The notes under the pieces were generated by a model that searched no databases, was not told the DNA's origin, and was given only the letters and a program-made list of their open reading frames with translations. A DNA stretch of 64,000 bases from Nitrosomonas sp. PY1 (lineage in GTDB: Bacteria; Pseudomonadota; Gammaproteobacteria; Burkholderiales; Nitrosomonadaceae), in NCBI RefSeq assembly GCF_022836435.1, contig NZ_BQXC01000001.1, positions 1,128,121 through 1,192,120 on the forward strand, in the 5' to 3' direction. The position numbers and the translations under genes are program-made. This document shows positions 54,973 through 64,000 of the stretch, one piece after another (positions within the stretch are counted from its first letter, which is position 1; each line of letters starts with the position of its first letter).

Positions 54973-57045
54973 ATGTTAGAAACAACAAAAAAAAACGAAT
55001 TTACTGCAAGTGGTGGCGCCGTACTTTTATCGCTGTGGATGACAGGGAGCGTTCATGCCGCAGGCGTACCAACACTTAATGAAATGACCATTAAAGCAGA
55101 TTCCAAGGGGCTAATAGGGACTGCAAATACTGCTAGTGAAGGCACTGTACTGAAGCGTCAATTAGATTCACGAACAGTTTATCGCCCAGGTGAATTGATG
55201 GAAACCGTCCCTGGTTTCATCGCTACGCAACACAGTGGAGAAGGTAAAGCCAATCAGTATTTTATGCGCGGTTTTAACTTGGATCATGGTACCGATGTAC
55301 GCATCAGCGTTGATGGTGTGCTGGTTAATCAGCGTTCGCATGGACACGGCCAAGGTTGGGCAGATGTCAATTTCATCATTCCGGAATTAATCAGTAATTT
55401 GCAATACACCAAAGGACCTTATTACGCCAATCAAGGTGATTTCGCTTCAGCCGGTTCCATCAATATGAATTATGTCGATAAATTACCGCAAGGTATTGCC
55501 ACTTATGGAATAGGGCAGCAAGGTTGGATGCGTGGATTGCTGGCGAAGTCTTTTCAAGTGGGGAGCGGAAATTTACTCGTTGCTGGTGAATTGGTGAAAT
55601 TGAATGGACCTTGGACGATCCCTGAGCATTTTAAGAAATATAATGCAATGGCGCGTTATAGCCAAGATGACGGTACAACGAAATTCAATATTACCGCGAT
55701 GGCTTATGGTGCAAGATGGACAGCAATTGATCAAATACCATTAAGAGGAGTTCGGAGCGGTTATGTATCTCGACTTGGTGCTATTGATCCAAGCGACTAT
55801 GGGGAAACCCATCGTTTTAGCCTTTCCAGCGCATTGGAGCAAAAAAACCGCTTTGGGGTTACCACAGCGAATCTCTACACCATTCATCATAATATGGCGC
55901 TGTTTTCCAACTTTACCTACTTTTTAGAGGACCCAGTCAACGGCGATCAATTTTCGCAAAAAGATAAGCGTTTTCAATCGGGATTTAATGTCGACCATAC
56001 ATGGGTTAACAAAATTTACGGATTCGATGTCGTTAATTCTGTTGGAGTGCAGTTCCAAAACGACGTCATTGACAATGGGCTGTCGAGCACTAGGGATCGT
56101 CACCTTTTATCAAGAACCCGAGCAGATCATATTAATGAAAATAGCGTAGGATTGTATTATCAGAACAGTGTGCAATGGCTGGAGAAATTTAGAACAGTTA
56201 CTGGGATACGTTCGGATTATTATTGGTTCGATGTGAATAGCCACATACAAAAGGAGAATTCAGGAAGTAGCTACGATAGTATTACCAATCCTAAGGTTTC
56301 TGCAATTTTCGGCCCTTGGGCCAATACGGAGTTTTATTTTAGCTACGGCAGCGGTTTTCATAGCAATGATGCGCGAGGAACAACATCCCGAGTCGATCCT
56401 AAAACAAATGAGCCCATTAATCCAGTTCATCCGTTGGTTCGTACTACGGGATATGAAGTGGGTGTTCGTTCGGCAATTGTCCCAGGTTTGCAAACCACAT
56501 TTTCATTATTTAGATTAGATACGGCATCCGAATTGTTATTTGTCGGCGATGCCGGTAATACTGAAGCAAGCCGCCCAAGCCAACGTAATGGATTCGAAGT
56601 ATCAGCGTTTTATATGCCCAAGGATTGGTTAACGATCGATGTAGACTATGCATTGACACGTGCACGTTTTAGCGATTTCGATCCAATTGGGAACCATGTT
56701 CCCGGAGCAATTAATGGGGTTGGAAAATTGGCCGTTTCTGTCGATAATCTTGGCCGTTTTCTAGGTAGTATGCAGGTACGCTATTTTGGTAAACGTGCGC
56801 TCACTGAGGATAATAGCGCGCGATCTGATAATACCGTGACTTTAAATGGTCAAGTAGGTTATAAGGTCAGCAATAATGTACATGTAGTACTGCAGGGTTT
56901 TAATTTACTGAATACGCATGGGCATGCAATTGACTATTTTTATACATCCAGACTCCCGGGTGAACCAGTTGCAGGTGTAGCAGACAAGCATTTTCATCCG
57001 GTCGAGACACGCTCATTTCGAGTAAATCTTGTAGCCAATTTTTAG
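54973..57045 (+). CDS. TonB-dependent outer-membrane receptor, probable nickel/metal uptake
   Basis: The ATG at 54973 gives 690 residues with a signal peptide ending near SVHA; the frame open to 54886 would place operator 2 inside the gene and is rejected. The plug domain (about 45-190) contains RPGELMETVPGFIATQHSGE, YFMRGFNLDHGTDVRISVDG and GHGQGWADVNFIIPE. The barrel ends in LVANF, the usual aromatic terminus. Its position between NikR-like operators and nikR, opposite a metal ABC importer, suggests a metal or metallophore ligand. Confidence 0.9.
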   Translation: MLETTKKNEFTASGGAVLLSLWMTGSVHAAGVPTLNEMTIKADSKGLIGTANTASEGTVLKRQLDSRTVYRPGELMETVPGFIATQHSGEGKANQYFMRGFNLDHGTDVRISVDGVLVNQRSHGHGQGWADVNFIIPELISNLQYTKGPYYANQGDFASAGSINMNYVDKLPQGIATYGIGQQGWMRGLLAKSFQVGSGNLLVAGELVKLNGPWTIPEHFKKYNAMARYSQDDGTTKFNITAMAYGARWTAIDQIPLRGVRSGYVSRLGAIDPSDYGETHRFSLSSALEQKNRFGVTTANLYTIHHNMALFSNFTYFLEDPVNGDQFSQKDKRFQSGFNVDHTWVNKIYGFDVVNSVGVQFQNDVIDNGLSSTRDRHLLSRTRADHINENSVGLYYQNSVQWLEKFRTVTGIRSDYYWFDVNSHIQKENSGSSYDSITNPKVSAIFGPWANTEFYFSYGSGFHSNDARGTTSRVDPKTNEPINPVHPLVRTTGYEVGVRSAIVPGLQTTFSLFRLDTASELLFVGDAGNTEASRPSQRNGFEVSAFYMPKDWLTIDVDYALTRARFSDFDPIGNHVPGAINGVGKLAVSVDNLGRFLGSMQVRYFGKRALTEDNSARSDNTVTLNGQVGYKVSNNVHVVLQGFNLLNTHGHAIDYFYTSRLPGEPVAGVADKHFHPVETRSFRVNLVANF

Positions 57046-57131
57046 AATTTTCTGAGATTAGCAGTTATTATTCTAAGGCAGCGAAAAATGAGTTTCTTTT
57101 TTATGACGAGAGATTAATTCAAGGAAGAGAT

Positions 57132-57599
57132 ATGGAACGATTTACTATTTCAATGGATGAAGAGCTTTTTGAGCAGTTTGATAAAATCTCCAGTGCGCGT
57201 GGCTATGATAACCGCTCCGAAGCGATTCGGGATTTAGTGAGGGAATACCTTGAAGTTTCTCGCTTGCAAAAAGACAATAAAGGTTATTGTATTGCCACTT
57301 TGACCTATATCTATAATCACCATGAGCGAGATTTGGCGGCGTTGGTGACATCTTCTCACCATGAGCATCATGATATTACATTATCCAGTATGCATGTACA
57401 TATGGATCACGATAATTGCCTTGAGGTTGCGATTCTACGTGGCACTATTCAAGACGTACGCCATTTTGCTAACAAGGTAATTGCCAAGAATGGTATTCGT
57501 CACGGCAAACTACATATCGTGCCGATTGAGGTATCGGAATTTGCTCATCAGCATGCAGATAATGTGCATAGGCATACCCATAGCAGTCCACGAACATAG
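57132..57599 (+). CDS. nikR: Nickel-responsive regulator NikR
   Basis: The 155-residue protein has an N-terminal ribbon-helix-helix (MERFTISMDEELFEQFDKIS, SEAIRDLVREYL) and a C-terminal ACT-like metal domain with SSMHVHMDHDNCLEVAILRG. His 88, His 90 and Cys 96, together with a His of the cluster at 76-80, match the square-planar nickel site of NikR. A His-rich tail (HQHADNVHRHTH) is extra. AAGGAAGAG precedes the ATG. It is 86 bases after the receptor gene and most likely represses the whole locus when nickel is plentiful. Confidence 0.95.
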   Translation: MERFTISMDEELFEQFDKISSARGYDNRSEAIRDLVREYLEVSRLQKDNKGYCIATLTYIYNHHERDLAALVTSSHHEHHDITLSSMHVHMDHDNCLEVAILRGTIQDVRHFANKVIAKNGIRHGKLHIVPIEVSEFAHQHADNVHRHTHSSPRT

Positions 57600-57635
57600 T
57601 AATTCTGCATCGGATTCGCTAGTGATGCGATAGTA

Positions 57636-58847
57636 TTACCATCCTGCCATATAGATGTTCATCAAGGTGGAAGAATGTAAATAAAGTTCTGTGATGCTAT
57701 GGCGGTCAAACCTTAGTTTTCTCAAGCGTACTGGTTCTATAGGCAATATTTCTTTGGTTTCAAAATTAAATTGTAGCAATGGCGTGACATGATGGGCGTT
57801 AATATAGAGATCGCCGGATTCATCCGCATTGGAAACGGGATCGTGAATATCCGCAATGACGTGAATGAGTTCGGCAATTTTTTCTTCCGGTAGTGTAATC
57901 GTGTAAGTGTCAAAAAAATGATCAGGAACGGGAGATGAGTTAAATGCAAACGTTTCTAAGCCTAATGTTGCCCCGACTGCTTGCGCGAGTCCACCACCTA
58001 ACGAATGGCCTGCCACAATAATTTTAGCGCCTGGATATCGATTGATGACGTCCCTCGCGAAATTGAAGGCGTCCTTAAATTGATCGCTAACGGTTCCCGT
58101 CGCGATAGCTGCATCTGCTGTGATATCACGAACGTAATCTAGCGAACAACAGGGTTCTGTACCGCGAAAAACCAGTGCAATTTCTTTGGGATTGGTATTT
58201 TGATTTTCATAAACGCCTGCATCCATGCCAGAGGTTTTGTTTTTCGTTTCGATTAATTTCCAAGTGCCCACCGTAGTATTATCGAAGTCATACACTAAAT
58301 CAGCCAATTGCATATAAGGCAAGGAGCGGCCAAGCAGATCCACTGCACGGCGTTCTTCAGAAGGTAGCATGCCAAAAGGTTTCCAGTCTCTGCCTGCAAC
58401 ATAATCCGGGTTGATGTAGATAGCGACCTGGTCGAGTTGAAAAATTGTCTCGCTCGCGATGGATACCAGTTTGAGATCGACACTATAACGCTCAGTGCCA
58501 AATTGTTTTGGAATATCGATCTTGGGTATGCTCAGGATACCGTTTGCGAATGAAAATACTGGACTATTGAGTTCAGCAGGCAAATTGTCGAATTCAAGAC
58601 CGGTCAACAAGAATTGATGACTGAGTGCTGGATCGCTGCTACCTAACCATTGCAATGTACTCTTATAGATATTGGAATCACTGGGGTCGATAGTAATTAT
58701 TTTTTGTAAACAAACTAGACCAATGGTATCCAAATAGTATGCAGATGCAGTTGATTTTGAACACTCTTCCGATAGTGCGTGGGTGGTAGAAGCGACAGAG
58801 ATCAGACTAATAAAACTGATAAATTTCGCTATGGTCAGAAATTTCAT
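57636..58847 (-). CDS. Secreted class 3-type lipase
   Basis: The ATG at 58847 opens a signal peptide (MKFLTIAKFISFISLISVAS, cleaved near THA) and gives 403 residues; a longer frame to 58892 has no leader-like sense. The alpha/beta-hydrolase part contains ALVFRGTEPCC, the nucleophile elbow IIVAGHSLGGGLAQAVGATL and ADIHDPVSN (likely Asp), with a His near HVIAD or YINAHH completing the triad. It resembles the Lipase_3 family. It follows the CNP1-like gene by 64 bases on the same strand. Confidence 0.82.
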   Translation of the reverse strand: MKFLTIAKFISFISLISVASTTHALSEECSKSTASAYYLDTIGLVCLQKIITIDPSDSNIYKSTLQWLGSSDPALSHQFLLTGLEFDNLPAELNSPVFSFANGILSIPKIDIPKQFGTERYSVDLKLVSIASETIFQLDQVAIYINPDYVAGRDWKPFGMLPSEERRAVDLLGRSLPYMQLADLVYDFDNTTVGTWKLIETKNKTSGMDAGVYENQNTNPKEIALVFRGTEPCCSLDYVRDITADAAIATGTVSDQFKDAFNFARDVINRYPGAKIIVAGHSLGGGLAQAVGATLGLETFAFNSSPVPDHFFDTYTITLPEEKIAELIHVIADIHDPVSNADESGDLYINAHHVTPLLQFNFETKEILPIEPVRLRKLRFDRHSITELYLHSSTLMNIYMAGW

Positions 58848-58911
58848 AGTAATTGAGTGTCCGGTAATGGTGAGATCTTGTTTATCAAACAAATTTTACA
58901 AGTTTCGGTGA

Positions 58912-59436
58912 TCAGCGAGGCATGCTTGGATGGTACCCTGTTTTTAATGCTTGAATGGCGTCTTCTTTGTTTCTGACTATTTGTCGATTCGGGCAGAAAA
59001 TATTTCTAGCCAATTCCCTTTGCGCATAAAGTTGCCGAACATTAATTAGTTTTTCCCATTCTGATACACGTGGTTCTGCCCAGGTTTTATCATTGCGTCC
59101 GAGTGCGTAGAGCTTTCTTTCAGTCGTTTCGCAGCGTATCCCTTCATAACTGACATTTAAAGCACCAGAGGAAGATTTGATGATTAAGCTAAACCGGATT
59201 ACCCCATCTTCACCAACGCTGATCGAAGCAGGATCGATCAGATATTGATTGCCCGTGACTGCTTGACCTGTCGCATCGAATTCCAACAAGTTATTCATAT
59301 CGGGATAAGGCGGCAATTGTGTTGCACGTTCGGTCCAAGTTTTTTCTTCTTCAAATTGGTCTTTGAATGTTTTATTGGCACAGGCGGATAGTATGATCAG
59401 TATTGAGAAAGTGACCAGTACGGAAAATAATTTCAT
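58912..59436 (-). CDS. CNP1-like lipoprotein
   Basis: The 174-residue protein has a lipobox (ILSACA) and then EEEKTWTERATQLPPYPDMN, LIDPASISVGEDGVIRFSL and SYEGIRCETTERKLYALGRN, the CNP1-like family, widespread in betaproteobacteria and of unknown function. Its ATG overlaps the stop of the DUF3501 gene by four bases, so they are coupled. Confidence 0.88.
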   Translation of the reverse strand: MKLFSVLVTFSILIILSACANKTFKDQFEEEKTWTERATQLPPYPDMNNLLEFDATGQAVTGNQYLIDPASISVGEDGVIRFSLIIKSSSGALNVSYEGIRCETTERKLYALGRNDKTWAEPRVSEWEKLINVRQLYAQRELARNIFCPNRQIVRNKEDAIQALKTGYHPSMPR

Positions 59437-60023
59437 GTTTCAGTTAAATCATTTAATAGTGATGCACGTGTACCGGCGTCGATGTTATCAATCGTTACAG
59501 AGTAGGCTGGGTGATCAATGCCCATGCTGAGAGTCGCATTGTGATGCAAAGCTTGAATCATCTCAACAGTGAGTTCAAAACGTAGAAAGTGTACGGAGGA
59601 GGTTTTGTCGGAATTTTCACGCTCGATATCTTCGTCGGCAATCGCGAATATTGCATCGAATTCTCCTATCTTAACCCATACCCGATCTTCGATACCAATC
59701 ATATTCGCTAATTTTCCGGCGCGTTCAACCGGGTCTGGATATTCAATCATCATCGTGGCTTTCCAGTTGTGCCCATCTGGAATTAATGGCGTATAAGTTT
59801 CGAGCTCGTGATTAATGTCCGCTTCTTGAAAAATGCGCTCAGCAAACAGCATTTCTTGAATTTGATATCGTACGGTCAATGCATCTTCAAAAATCAGAGA
59901 AATATTGTTTCCTAAAGCAATTTTTCGGGGTTTCTTGTGCGCTATGACCTGACTCCGAAAATCACTGCGTACTTTGGCGTATGCTTCTAATGTTAGTAAA
60001 CTGTCGCGACTAACGGTTTTCAT
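59433..60023 (-). CDS. DUF3501 family protein
   Basis: The 196-residue protein (SLLTLEAYAKVRSDFRSQVI, then KIALGNNISLIFEDALTVRY and MLFAERIFQE) matches DUF3501. It overlaps the upstream Fe-S protein gene and the downstream CNP1-like gene by four bases each. DUF3501, a Fe-S heterodisulfide-reductase-like protein and rubrerythrin form a conserved set, probably for peroxide or oxidative-stress reduction; the role of DUF3501 itself is unknown. Confidence 0.9.
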   Translation of the reverse strand: MKTVSRDSLLTLEAYAKVRSDFRSQVIAHKKPRKIALGNNISLIFEDALTVRYQIQEMLFAERIFQEADINHELETYTPLIPDGHNWKATMMIEYPDPVERAGKLANMIGIEDRVWVKIGEFDAIFAIADEDIERENSDKTSSVHFLRFELTVEMIQALHHNATLSMGIDHPAYSVTIDNIDAGTRASLLNDLTET

Positions 60024-61435
60024 ATTTTTTCCTCGAAAGCATGTGTTTGTGCAGACAAAATTTGCAATCCTGGAATGGCTTGTTGATGATCGTCATAACC
60101 GTAAGCCATGCGTAATAAACTCAACGGATGCATTTTTTGTGCTGTTTCATTATTGTCGTTGTTACGCATGCCTTGTTCAATATGGCGTGCTGCTATGGCA
60201 CAATCAGAACTAATATAATCGGGTTTGTTGGGAGCAGCCATTTGTTTGAAAACTGGGCGACCTATTTTCATCGAATCGGCAAAGTGTTCGCTTTTCACAC
60301 CCCAAGTACCGTCATGCCCGGAGCATCGCTCTACAGTGGTGATCGTTGTTCCTGGAATTAATTGCAACACATCGCGCGTCTTTTTGCCGATATTCTGCAC
60401 GCGCTGATGACAGGGAATATGGTACGAAACATTATTTAGCGATTGTTTGAAATCTGTTTTGAGTAACTTGTCTTGATATCGAAACAATAAGTATTCAAAC
60501 GGATCAAACATGGCAGCTGCAACGGCCTGTACCCCGGTATCTTCAGGAAACAACAGCGGAAGCTCTTGCTTATACATCAATACGCAAGAAGGAACCGCAG
60601 AAATGATGGCATAGCCTTGTTGTGCAAACTTCAGGAGGTGCGGAATATTTCGGTCTTTCAATGCTTCTACCGCTGGTAAATCGCCCAATTCAAGCTTTGG
60701 CATACCACAGCATGCTTCTTGTTCCACCAGATACGTTGGAATTTCGTTATGCGCAAGGATTTGCAGCAAATCATAACCAATGCCAGGTTCGTTGTAATTA
60801 ACATAACAAGTTGCGTAGATCGCCACTTTCCCAGGTGTTTTGTTCCCATCTTTTACTGTGAAATTAGCATCCGATTGTGCGTGGGAACGGAATTGATGGG
60901 CTGTGTATTCAGGAAGCTTTCTGTCAGCATGTATGCCTAATGTGCTATCCAAGATCTTACGAGCAAGCGGCGTATTGTTTACTGTGTTGACGATTGGCGC
61001 GACAACTGGATTGGCATTGATCTTCCCTAATAAGTCGGTATTCGATAATAGTCGGTCGCGAAAACCAGCACCAGATTGCTGGTATTTAACCGCCTTGGCA
61101 CGCAGCATGAGATGCGGAAAATCTATGTTCCATTCATGTGGCGGCACATAAGGGCACTTGGTCATGAAACACATGTCGCATAAGTAGCAGCGATCAACCA
61201 CTTCTTGGAAGCGATGTTTGTCAACACCATCGACTTCGCCTGTTGAACCTTCATCAATCAAATCAAAGAGACGTGGAAAAGCTGTACAAAGATTGACACA
61301 CCGTCGGCAACCGTGGCAAACATTAAACACACGTTCCATTTCCTGTTGCAATTTTTCTGAATCGTAGAAATTTGCATTTTTCCAGTCTAATGGGTGACGC
61401 TCAGGGGCTTCTAAACTACCTTCGCGAGATGCCAT
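60020..61435 (-). CDS. Heterodisulfide reductase-related Fe-S oxidoreductase
   Basis: The 471-residue protein has two [4Fe-4S] motifs near the N-terminus (CHGCRRCVNLCTAFPRLFDL and CYLCDMCFMTKCPYVPP) and two CCG-type domains: ATCYVNYNEPGIGYDLLQIL with EQEACCGMP, and IPCHQRVQNIG with VERCSGHDGTWG. In the second the CCG triad is CSG. It is likely an electron carrier to rubrerythrin, whose gene lies 96 bases upstream on the same strand. The family is related to GlpC/HdrB-type proteins. Confidence 0.92.
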   Translation of the reverse strand: MASREGSLEAPERHPLDWKNANFYDSEKLQQEMERVFNVCHGCRRCVNLCTAFPRLFDLIDEGSTGEVDGVDKHRFQEVVDRCYLCDMCFMTKCPYVPPHEWNIDFPHLMLRAKAVKYQQSGAGFRDRLLSNTDLLGKINANPVVAPIVNTVNNTPLARKILDSTLGIHADRKLPEYTAHQFRSHAQSDANFTVKDGNKTPGKVAIYATCYVNYNEPGIGYDLLQILAHNEIPTYLVEQEACCGMPKLELGDLPAVEALKDRNIPHLLKFAQQGYAIISAVPSCVLMYKQELPLLFPEDTGVQAVAAAMFDPFEYLLFRYQDKLLKTDFKQSLNNVSYHIPCHQRVQNIGKKTRDVLQLIPGTTITTVERCSGHDGTWGVKSEHFADSMKIGRPVFKQMAAPNKPDYISSDCAIAARHIEQGMRNNDNNETAQKMHPLSLLRMAYGYDDHQQAIPGLQILSAQTHAFEEKI

Positions 61436-61531
61436 AGTTAGTGAATTTTAAACAGAGGATTTTCAACTGCAAAATTCGTTGAAAGGGTATTCCAACGAAT
61501 CTTACATGTGTTAACAAATTGGGTTGGTAAA

Positions 61532-61951
61532 TTAATCTGCCAAGCCGTCCAATGCACGTTGAAAGCGATTAGCATGCGAGCGTTCGGCTTTAGCTAAGGT
61601 CTCAAACCAATCGGCAATTTCATCAAAGCCTTCTTCGCGAGCGGTTTTAGTCATGCCGGGATACATATCGGTATATTCATGTGTTTCACCGGCAATGGCG
61701 GTTTTTAGGTTATCGCGTGTTGGACCAAAGTGCAATCCGGTTGCTGGATCTCCACAAGTTTCAAGATATTCCAAATGGCCATGAGCATGCCCAGTTTCGC
61801 CTTCGGCAGTAGAGCGAAATACCGCAGCGACATCATTTTGTCCCTCTACGTCGGCTTTAGTTGCAAAATATAAGTAGCGGCGATTGGCTTGTGATTCACC
61901 TGAAAAGGCAGCTTTTAAATTAGCTTCCGTTTTAGATCCTTTGAGTTCCAT
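61532..61951 (-). CDS. Rubrerythrin-type diiron protein
   Basis: The 139-residue protein is a four-helix ferritin-like fold with diiron ligands in [55 protein letters not shown] and [12 protein letters not shown]. The C-terminal rubredoxin domain of classical rubrerythrin is absent, so electrons must come from another protein, plausibly the Fe-S oxidoreductase encoded next. Role: peroxide reduction. AAGGAG precedes the ATG. Confidence 0.95.
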   Translation of the reverse strand: MELKGSKTEANLKAAFSGESQANRRYLYFATKADVEGQNDVAAVFRSTAEGETGHAHGHLEYLETCGDPATGLHFGPTRDNLKTAIAGETHEYTDMYPGMTKTAREEGFDEIADWFETLAKAERSHANRFQRALDGLAD

Positions 61952-62378
61952 AATGATTTCTCCTTTTTGAATGAATAATGCAATATATTTTTGTTTTTTT
62001 ATGATGCATATTTAAAATATACTCAGAATGACGAAAGAAAGCGGAAATGCTGGATAATATTAAACAACTACAGCACTAGCCAGTAGCACCGATCTTTCTA
62101 GCCCTCTTTTGAGAGCGCACTAGTATACATGTTAATCCATGTAAAAAAAGACTATCGAAGGGATTGAAGATTGTCAACTACTATTATGTCAGTGTTGTAA
62201 ATGAAAAATAAGTAGTGGCTTACTTTATGCTGATAATGGGCAAATTAGAGCGCTTATGATGCGGTAAGAGCTTGAGATGTAAATGTATAATAAATTATTC
62301 ATCTCGCTTGCTTTGCTTGTTGATTAGCTCAAATGTTAGATGATTCAATAAAGAATAAAAATCAATCGGTCGGAATTT
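61952..62378. promoter_or_regulatory. 427-base divergent region between rubrerythrin gene and xthA
   Basis: No gene visible. It must hold promoters for both directions. No recognisable operator, hairpin or repeat was found. Confidence 0.45.
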
Positions 62379-63152
62379 ATGAAAATTGCAACCTGGAACG
62401 TCAATTCACTCAAAGTAAGATTGCCGCATGTCGTAGATTGGCTAGCCAGTCATCAACCTGAAATCCTGTGCTTGCAAGAAACGAAGTTAATCGACGATAA
62501 CTTTCCACACGACGAAATCCGCGCACTTGGTTATCACTGTTTGTTTAATGGACAAAAGACTTATAATGGCGTAGCGATTATAAGCCAGCAATCCGGGACT
62601 GATATGGTTTCCGATATTCCACAGTTTTGCGATGAACAAAGGCGAGTCATTGCTGCCACATATGGTGATTTACGGATTGTTTGCGTCTATGTACCTAATG
62701 GTGAATCGTTGGAATCACAGAAATATCAATATAAATTACAATGGTTACATGCGCTTAAAGGCTGGCTAGAGCAAGAATTATGTCAATATAGCCGATTGAT
62801 TGTATTGGGTGATTTTAATATTGCACCCGAAGATCGCGATGTCTATGATCCCGATGCCTGGCATGACAAGGTGTTATGTAGCGAGCCGGAACGCGATGCC
62901 TTTAAACGGTTGCTGAGCATGGGGTTACAAGATAGTTTTCGTTTGTTTGATCAAGTTGAGAAATCCTATACGTGGTGGGATTATCGTATGATGGCTTTTC
63001 GTTTGAATCGAGGATTGCGAATTGATCACATTTTGATTAGTGATGCATTGGCTGAAGATTGCGTAGCTTGTACTATTGATAAGCAACCACGAAAACTAGA
63101 GCGGCCTTCGGATCACGCGCCAGTCATTGTTGAGATTGTTATCAAGGGGTAG
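62379..63152 (+). CDS. xthA: Exodeoxyribonuclease III
   Basis: The 257-residue protein holds IATWNVNSLKVRLPHVVDWL, CLQETKL (metal-binding Glu), VYVPNGES, VLGDFNIAPEDRDVYDP, TWWDYRMMAFRLNRGLRIDH and the catalytic SDHAPVIVEI. These are all motifs of the AP-endonuclease/exonuclease III family. It repairs abasic sites and 3' blocks. Its end overlaps the convergent DUF4124 gene by 11 bases. Confidence 0.97.
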   Translation: MKIATWNVNSLKVRLPHVVDWLASHQPEILCLQETKLIDDNFPHDEIRALGYHCLFNGQKTYNGVAIISQQSGTDMVSDIPQFCDEQRRVIAATYGDLRIVCVYVPNGESLESQKYQYKLQWLHALKGWLEQELCQYSRLIVLGDFNIAPEDRDVYDPDAWHDKVLCSEPERDAFKRLLSMGLQDSFRLFDQVEKSYTWWDYRMMAFRLNRGLRIDHILISDALAEDCVACTIDKQPRKLERPSDHAPVIVEIVIKG

Positions 63153-63627
63153 GTTTTGTAGAATCTTGTTTTTTTTCGACTAGGCCTTGCATTTCGCTGC
63201 GTAATGCGTTGAGACTATTTTCTCGGGTCTGTATTTCTTTCCGAAGGTGTTCGACTCGATCAAGATATCGTTGATAGTTACGTTCACTACCTAACCGATC
63301 AGGAACACCGTCCTTATACTCTTCCTTGACTTCATTCAAACGTTTTTCTTCTTCGGTGATTTTACTTTGCAATTGACTACGTTGCTCTTCAAATTTCATT
63401 GATTCTCTGCGTTGTATGATGCGCTCATCGATACTGCCGGAGTTTGTTGGGGGAGGCATGACCACGATAGGCTGCAGGTCAAGTTGTTTTGCGTTGGTGG
63501 AAGGAATATTGGAATAAGTGACTTTGCCGTTTTGATCGACGTGTTTGTAAATACCCGCTTGTACCGTATTAATAAGTAAAGTGGAACCAATCGATAGACA
63601 AAATACGAGGAATTTGTTTTTTAGCAT
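63142..63627 (-). CDS. DUF4124 domain protein with coiled coil
   Basis: The 161-residue protein has a signal peptide (KFLVFCLSIGSTLLINTVQA), a DUF4124 motif (GIYKHVDQNGKVTYSNIPST, about 25-50) and a long charged coiled coil (about 75-150). The domain is a small periplasmic beta-fold of unknown function. The neighbouring upstream gene ends in a similar coiled coil, so they may be paralogues. Confidence 0.88.
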   Translation of the reverse strand: MLKNKFLVFCLSIGSTLLINTVQAGIYKHVDQNGKVTYSNIPSTNAKQLDLQPIVVMPPPTNSGSIDERIIQRRESMKFEEQRSQLQSKITEEEKRLNEVKEEYKDGVPDRLGSERNYQRYLDRVEHLRKEIQTRENSLNALRSEMQGLVEKKQDSTKPTP

Positions 63628-63661
63628 GGTACCTATTGGGTCACAAGCGGCATTTAAAAAA

Positions 63662-64000
63662 TTATAATCTGGAAAGTTCTTTTTTTAGAGCAGAGATGTT
63701 TCGTTGATGCAGAAATAACTTGCTTTTAAGTTGCGCAATTTTACCGTCTTGAAGGTTATCATCGCTCTGGCTGATTTGCGATAACGATTGCTTAGTATCG
63801 GAAAGCAGTTTGTTCTCAGTGTGCAATTCTTTTTCTAGGATTTGTCGCCGCGTTCCATCGCGCTCTTTCTGAGCATTGTTTTTAATAGTGCTGGGTGCAT
63901 TGACTGGTTTTTGGACTAAGGTATTTGCGGTATGAGTATTGGCACTCCCGGAAAAAGAGGCAAGATTGACTTTCTGCGCATGACGTGCCGGACGATTGGT
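63662..64000 (-). CDS. Coiled-coil protein, C-terminal part, cut by the window edge
   Basis: An open minus-strand frame runs from the window end to TAA at 63662-63664 (112 residues seen). It reads TRRQILEKELHTENKLLSDT, later IAQLKSKLFLHQRNISALKK and ends ELSRL. The charged heptad pattern is like the C-terminal half of the adjacent DUF4124 protein and of other betaproteobacterial DUF4124 proteins. The N-terminal domain lies outside, so the family is tentative. Confidence 0.7.
   Translation of the reverse strand, partial: TNRPARHAQKVNLASFSGSANTHTANTLVQKPVNAPSTIKNNAQKERDGTRRQILEKELHTENKLLSDTKQSLSQISQSDDNLQDGKIAQLKSKLFLHQRNISALKKELSRL

Overview
The window looks like a chromosomal segment of a low-to-moderate GC betaproteobacterium, most likely a Nitrosomonas-type member of the Nitrosomonadaceae. 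This is an inference from the gene set: the rubrerythrin/Fe-S/DUF3501/CNP1-like row, ffs beside dnaX, and a PEP-CTERM-like exported protein. No rRNA or ammonia-oxidation gene is present to prove it. Housekeeping blocks (ubiE-DUF971, ybaB-dnaX-ffs, purB, grpE-dnaK-dnaJ, xthA) alternate with accessory blocks rich in decayed insertion sequences. || Positions 1-6300: the edge of an extracellular contractile injection locus (Pvc16/DUF4255 start and its AAA+ ATPase), then IS3 and IS6 remnants. The directly oriented IS6 remnants bracket a SLATT (DUF4231) membrane gene. Next is an internally duplicated muramidase with a small secreted partner gene. || Positions 6300-15200: a two-partner-secretion locus. 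A TpsB pore is followed by a fusion of a filamentous-haemagglutinin secretion domain, six FG-GAP repeats and a caspase-like protease with an intact His/Cys pair, then by a 1001-residue Ig/RTX surface protein. || Positions 15200-19050: a decaying module resembling type VI secretion accessory genes (frameshifted FHA-domain gene, frameshifted PP2C phosphatase gene, intact OmpA-like gene), an IS5-type remnant, and a peptidoglycan hydrolase gene overlapping a secreted immunity-like gene. || Positions 19100-27560: hexose-6-phosphate mutarotase, ubiE, DUF971, ybaB, dnaX, SRP RNA, a TM0106-type RecB-like nuclease, an unlisted 46-residue lipoprotein and an HDOD-GAF protein. || Positions 27560-33600: a six-gene minus-strand row with the stamp of periplasmic metal (probably copper) handling. 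It contains a YcnI-like protein and a second secreted protein, both predicted to have an N-terminal His after signal cleavage, then TlpA, DUF4266 lipoprotein, a DUF3570 barrel fused to a Met/His-rich barrel, and ApbE. || Positions 33700-40700: purB, a heat-shock operon with a sigma-32-like promoter, and a nitroreductase-like gene. Positions 40700-50000: a surface-polysaccharide cluster. Its pyruvyltransferase gene is split by a 1.8-kb IS with a 6-bp target duplication, and the missing tail can be read beyond the IS. || Positions 50300-57600: an IS3 remnant, a phoR-like kinase without an adjacent phoB, and a NikR-linked metal uptake locus (ABC importer divergent from a TonB receptor, nikR downstream). 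Two copies of GTATGA-N15-TCATAC lie in the divergent promoter region. || Positions 57600-64000: a lipase, CNP1-like lipoprotein, DUF3501, Fe-S oxidoreductase and rubrerythrin in one row, then xthA and two DUF4124-type coiled-coil genes, the last cut by the window end.
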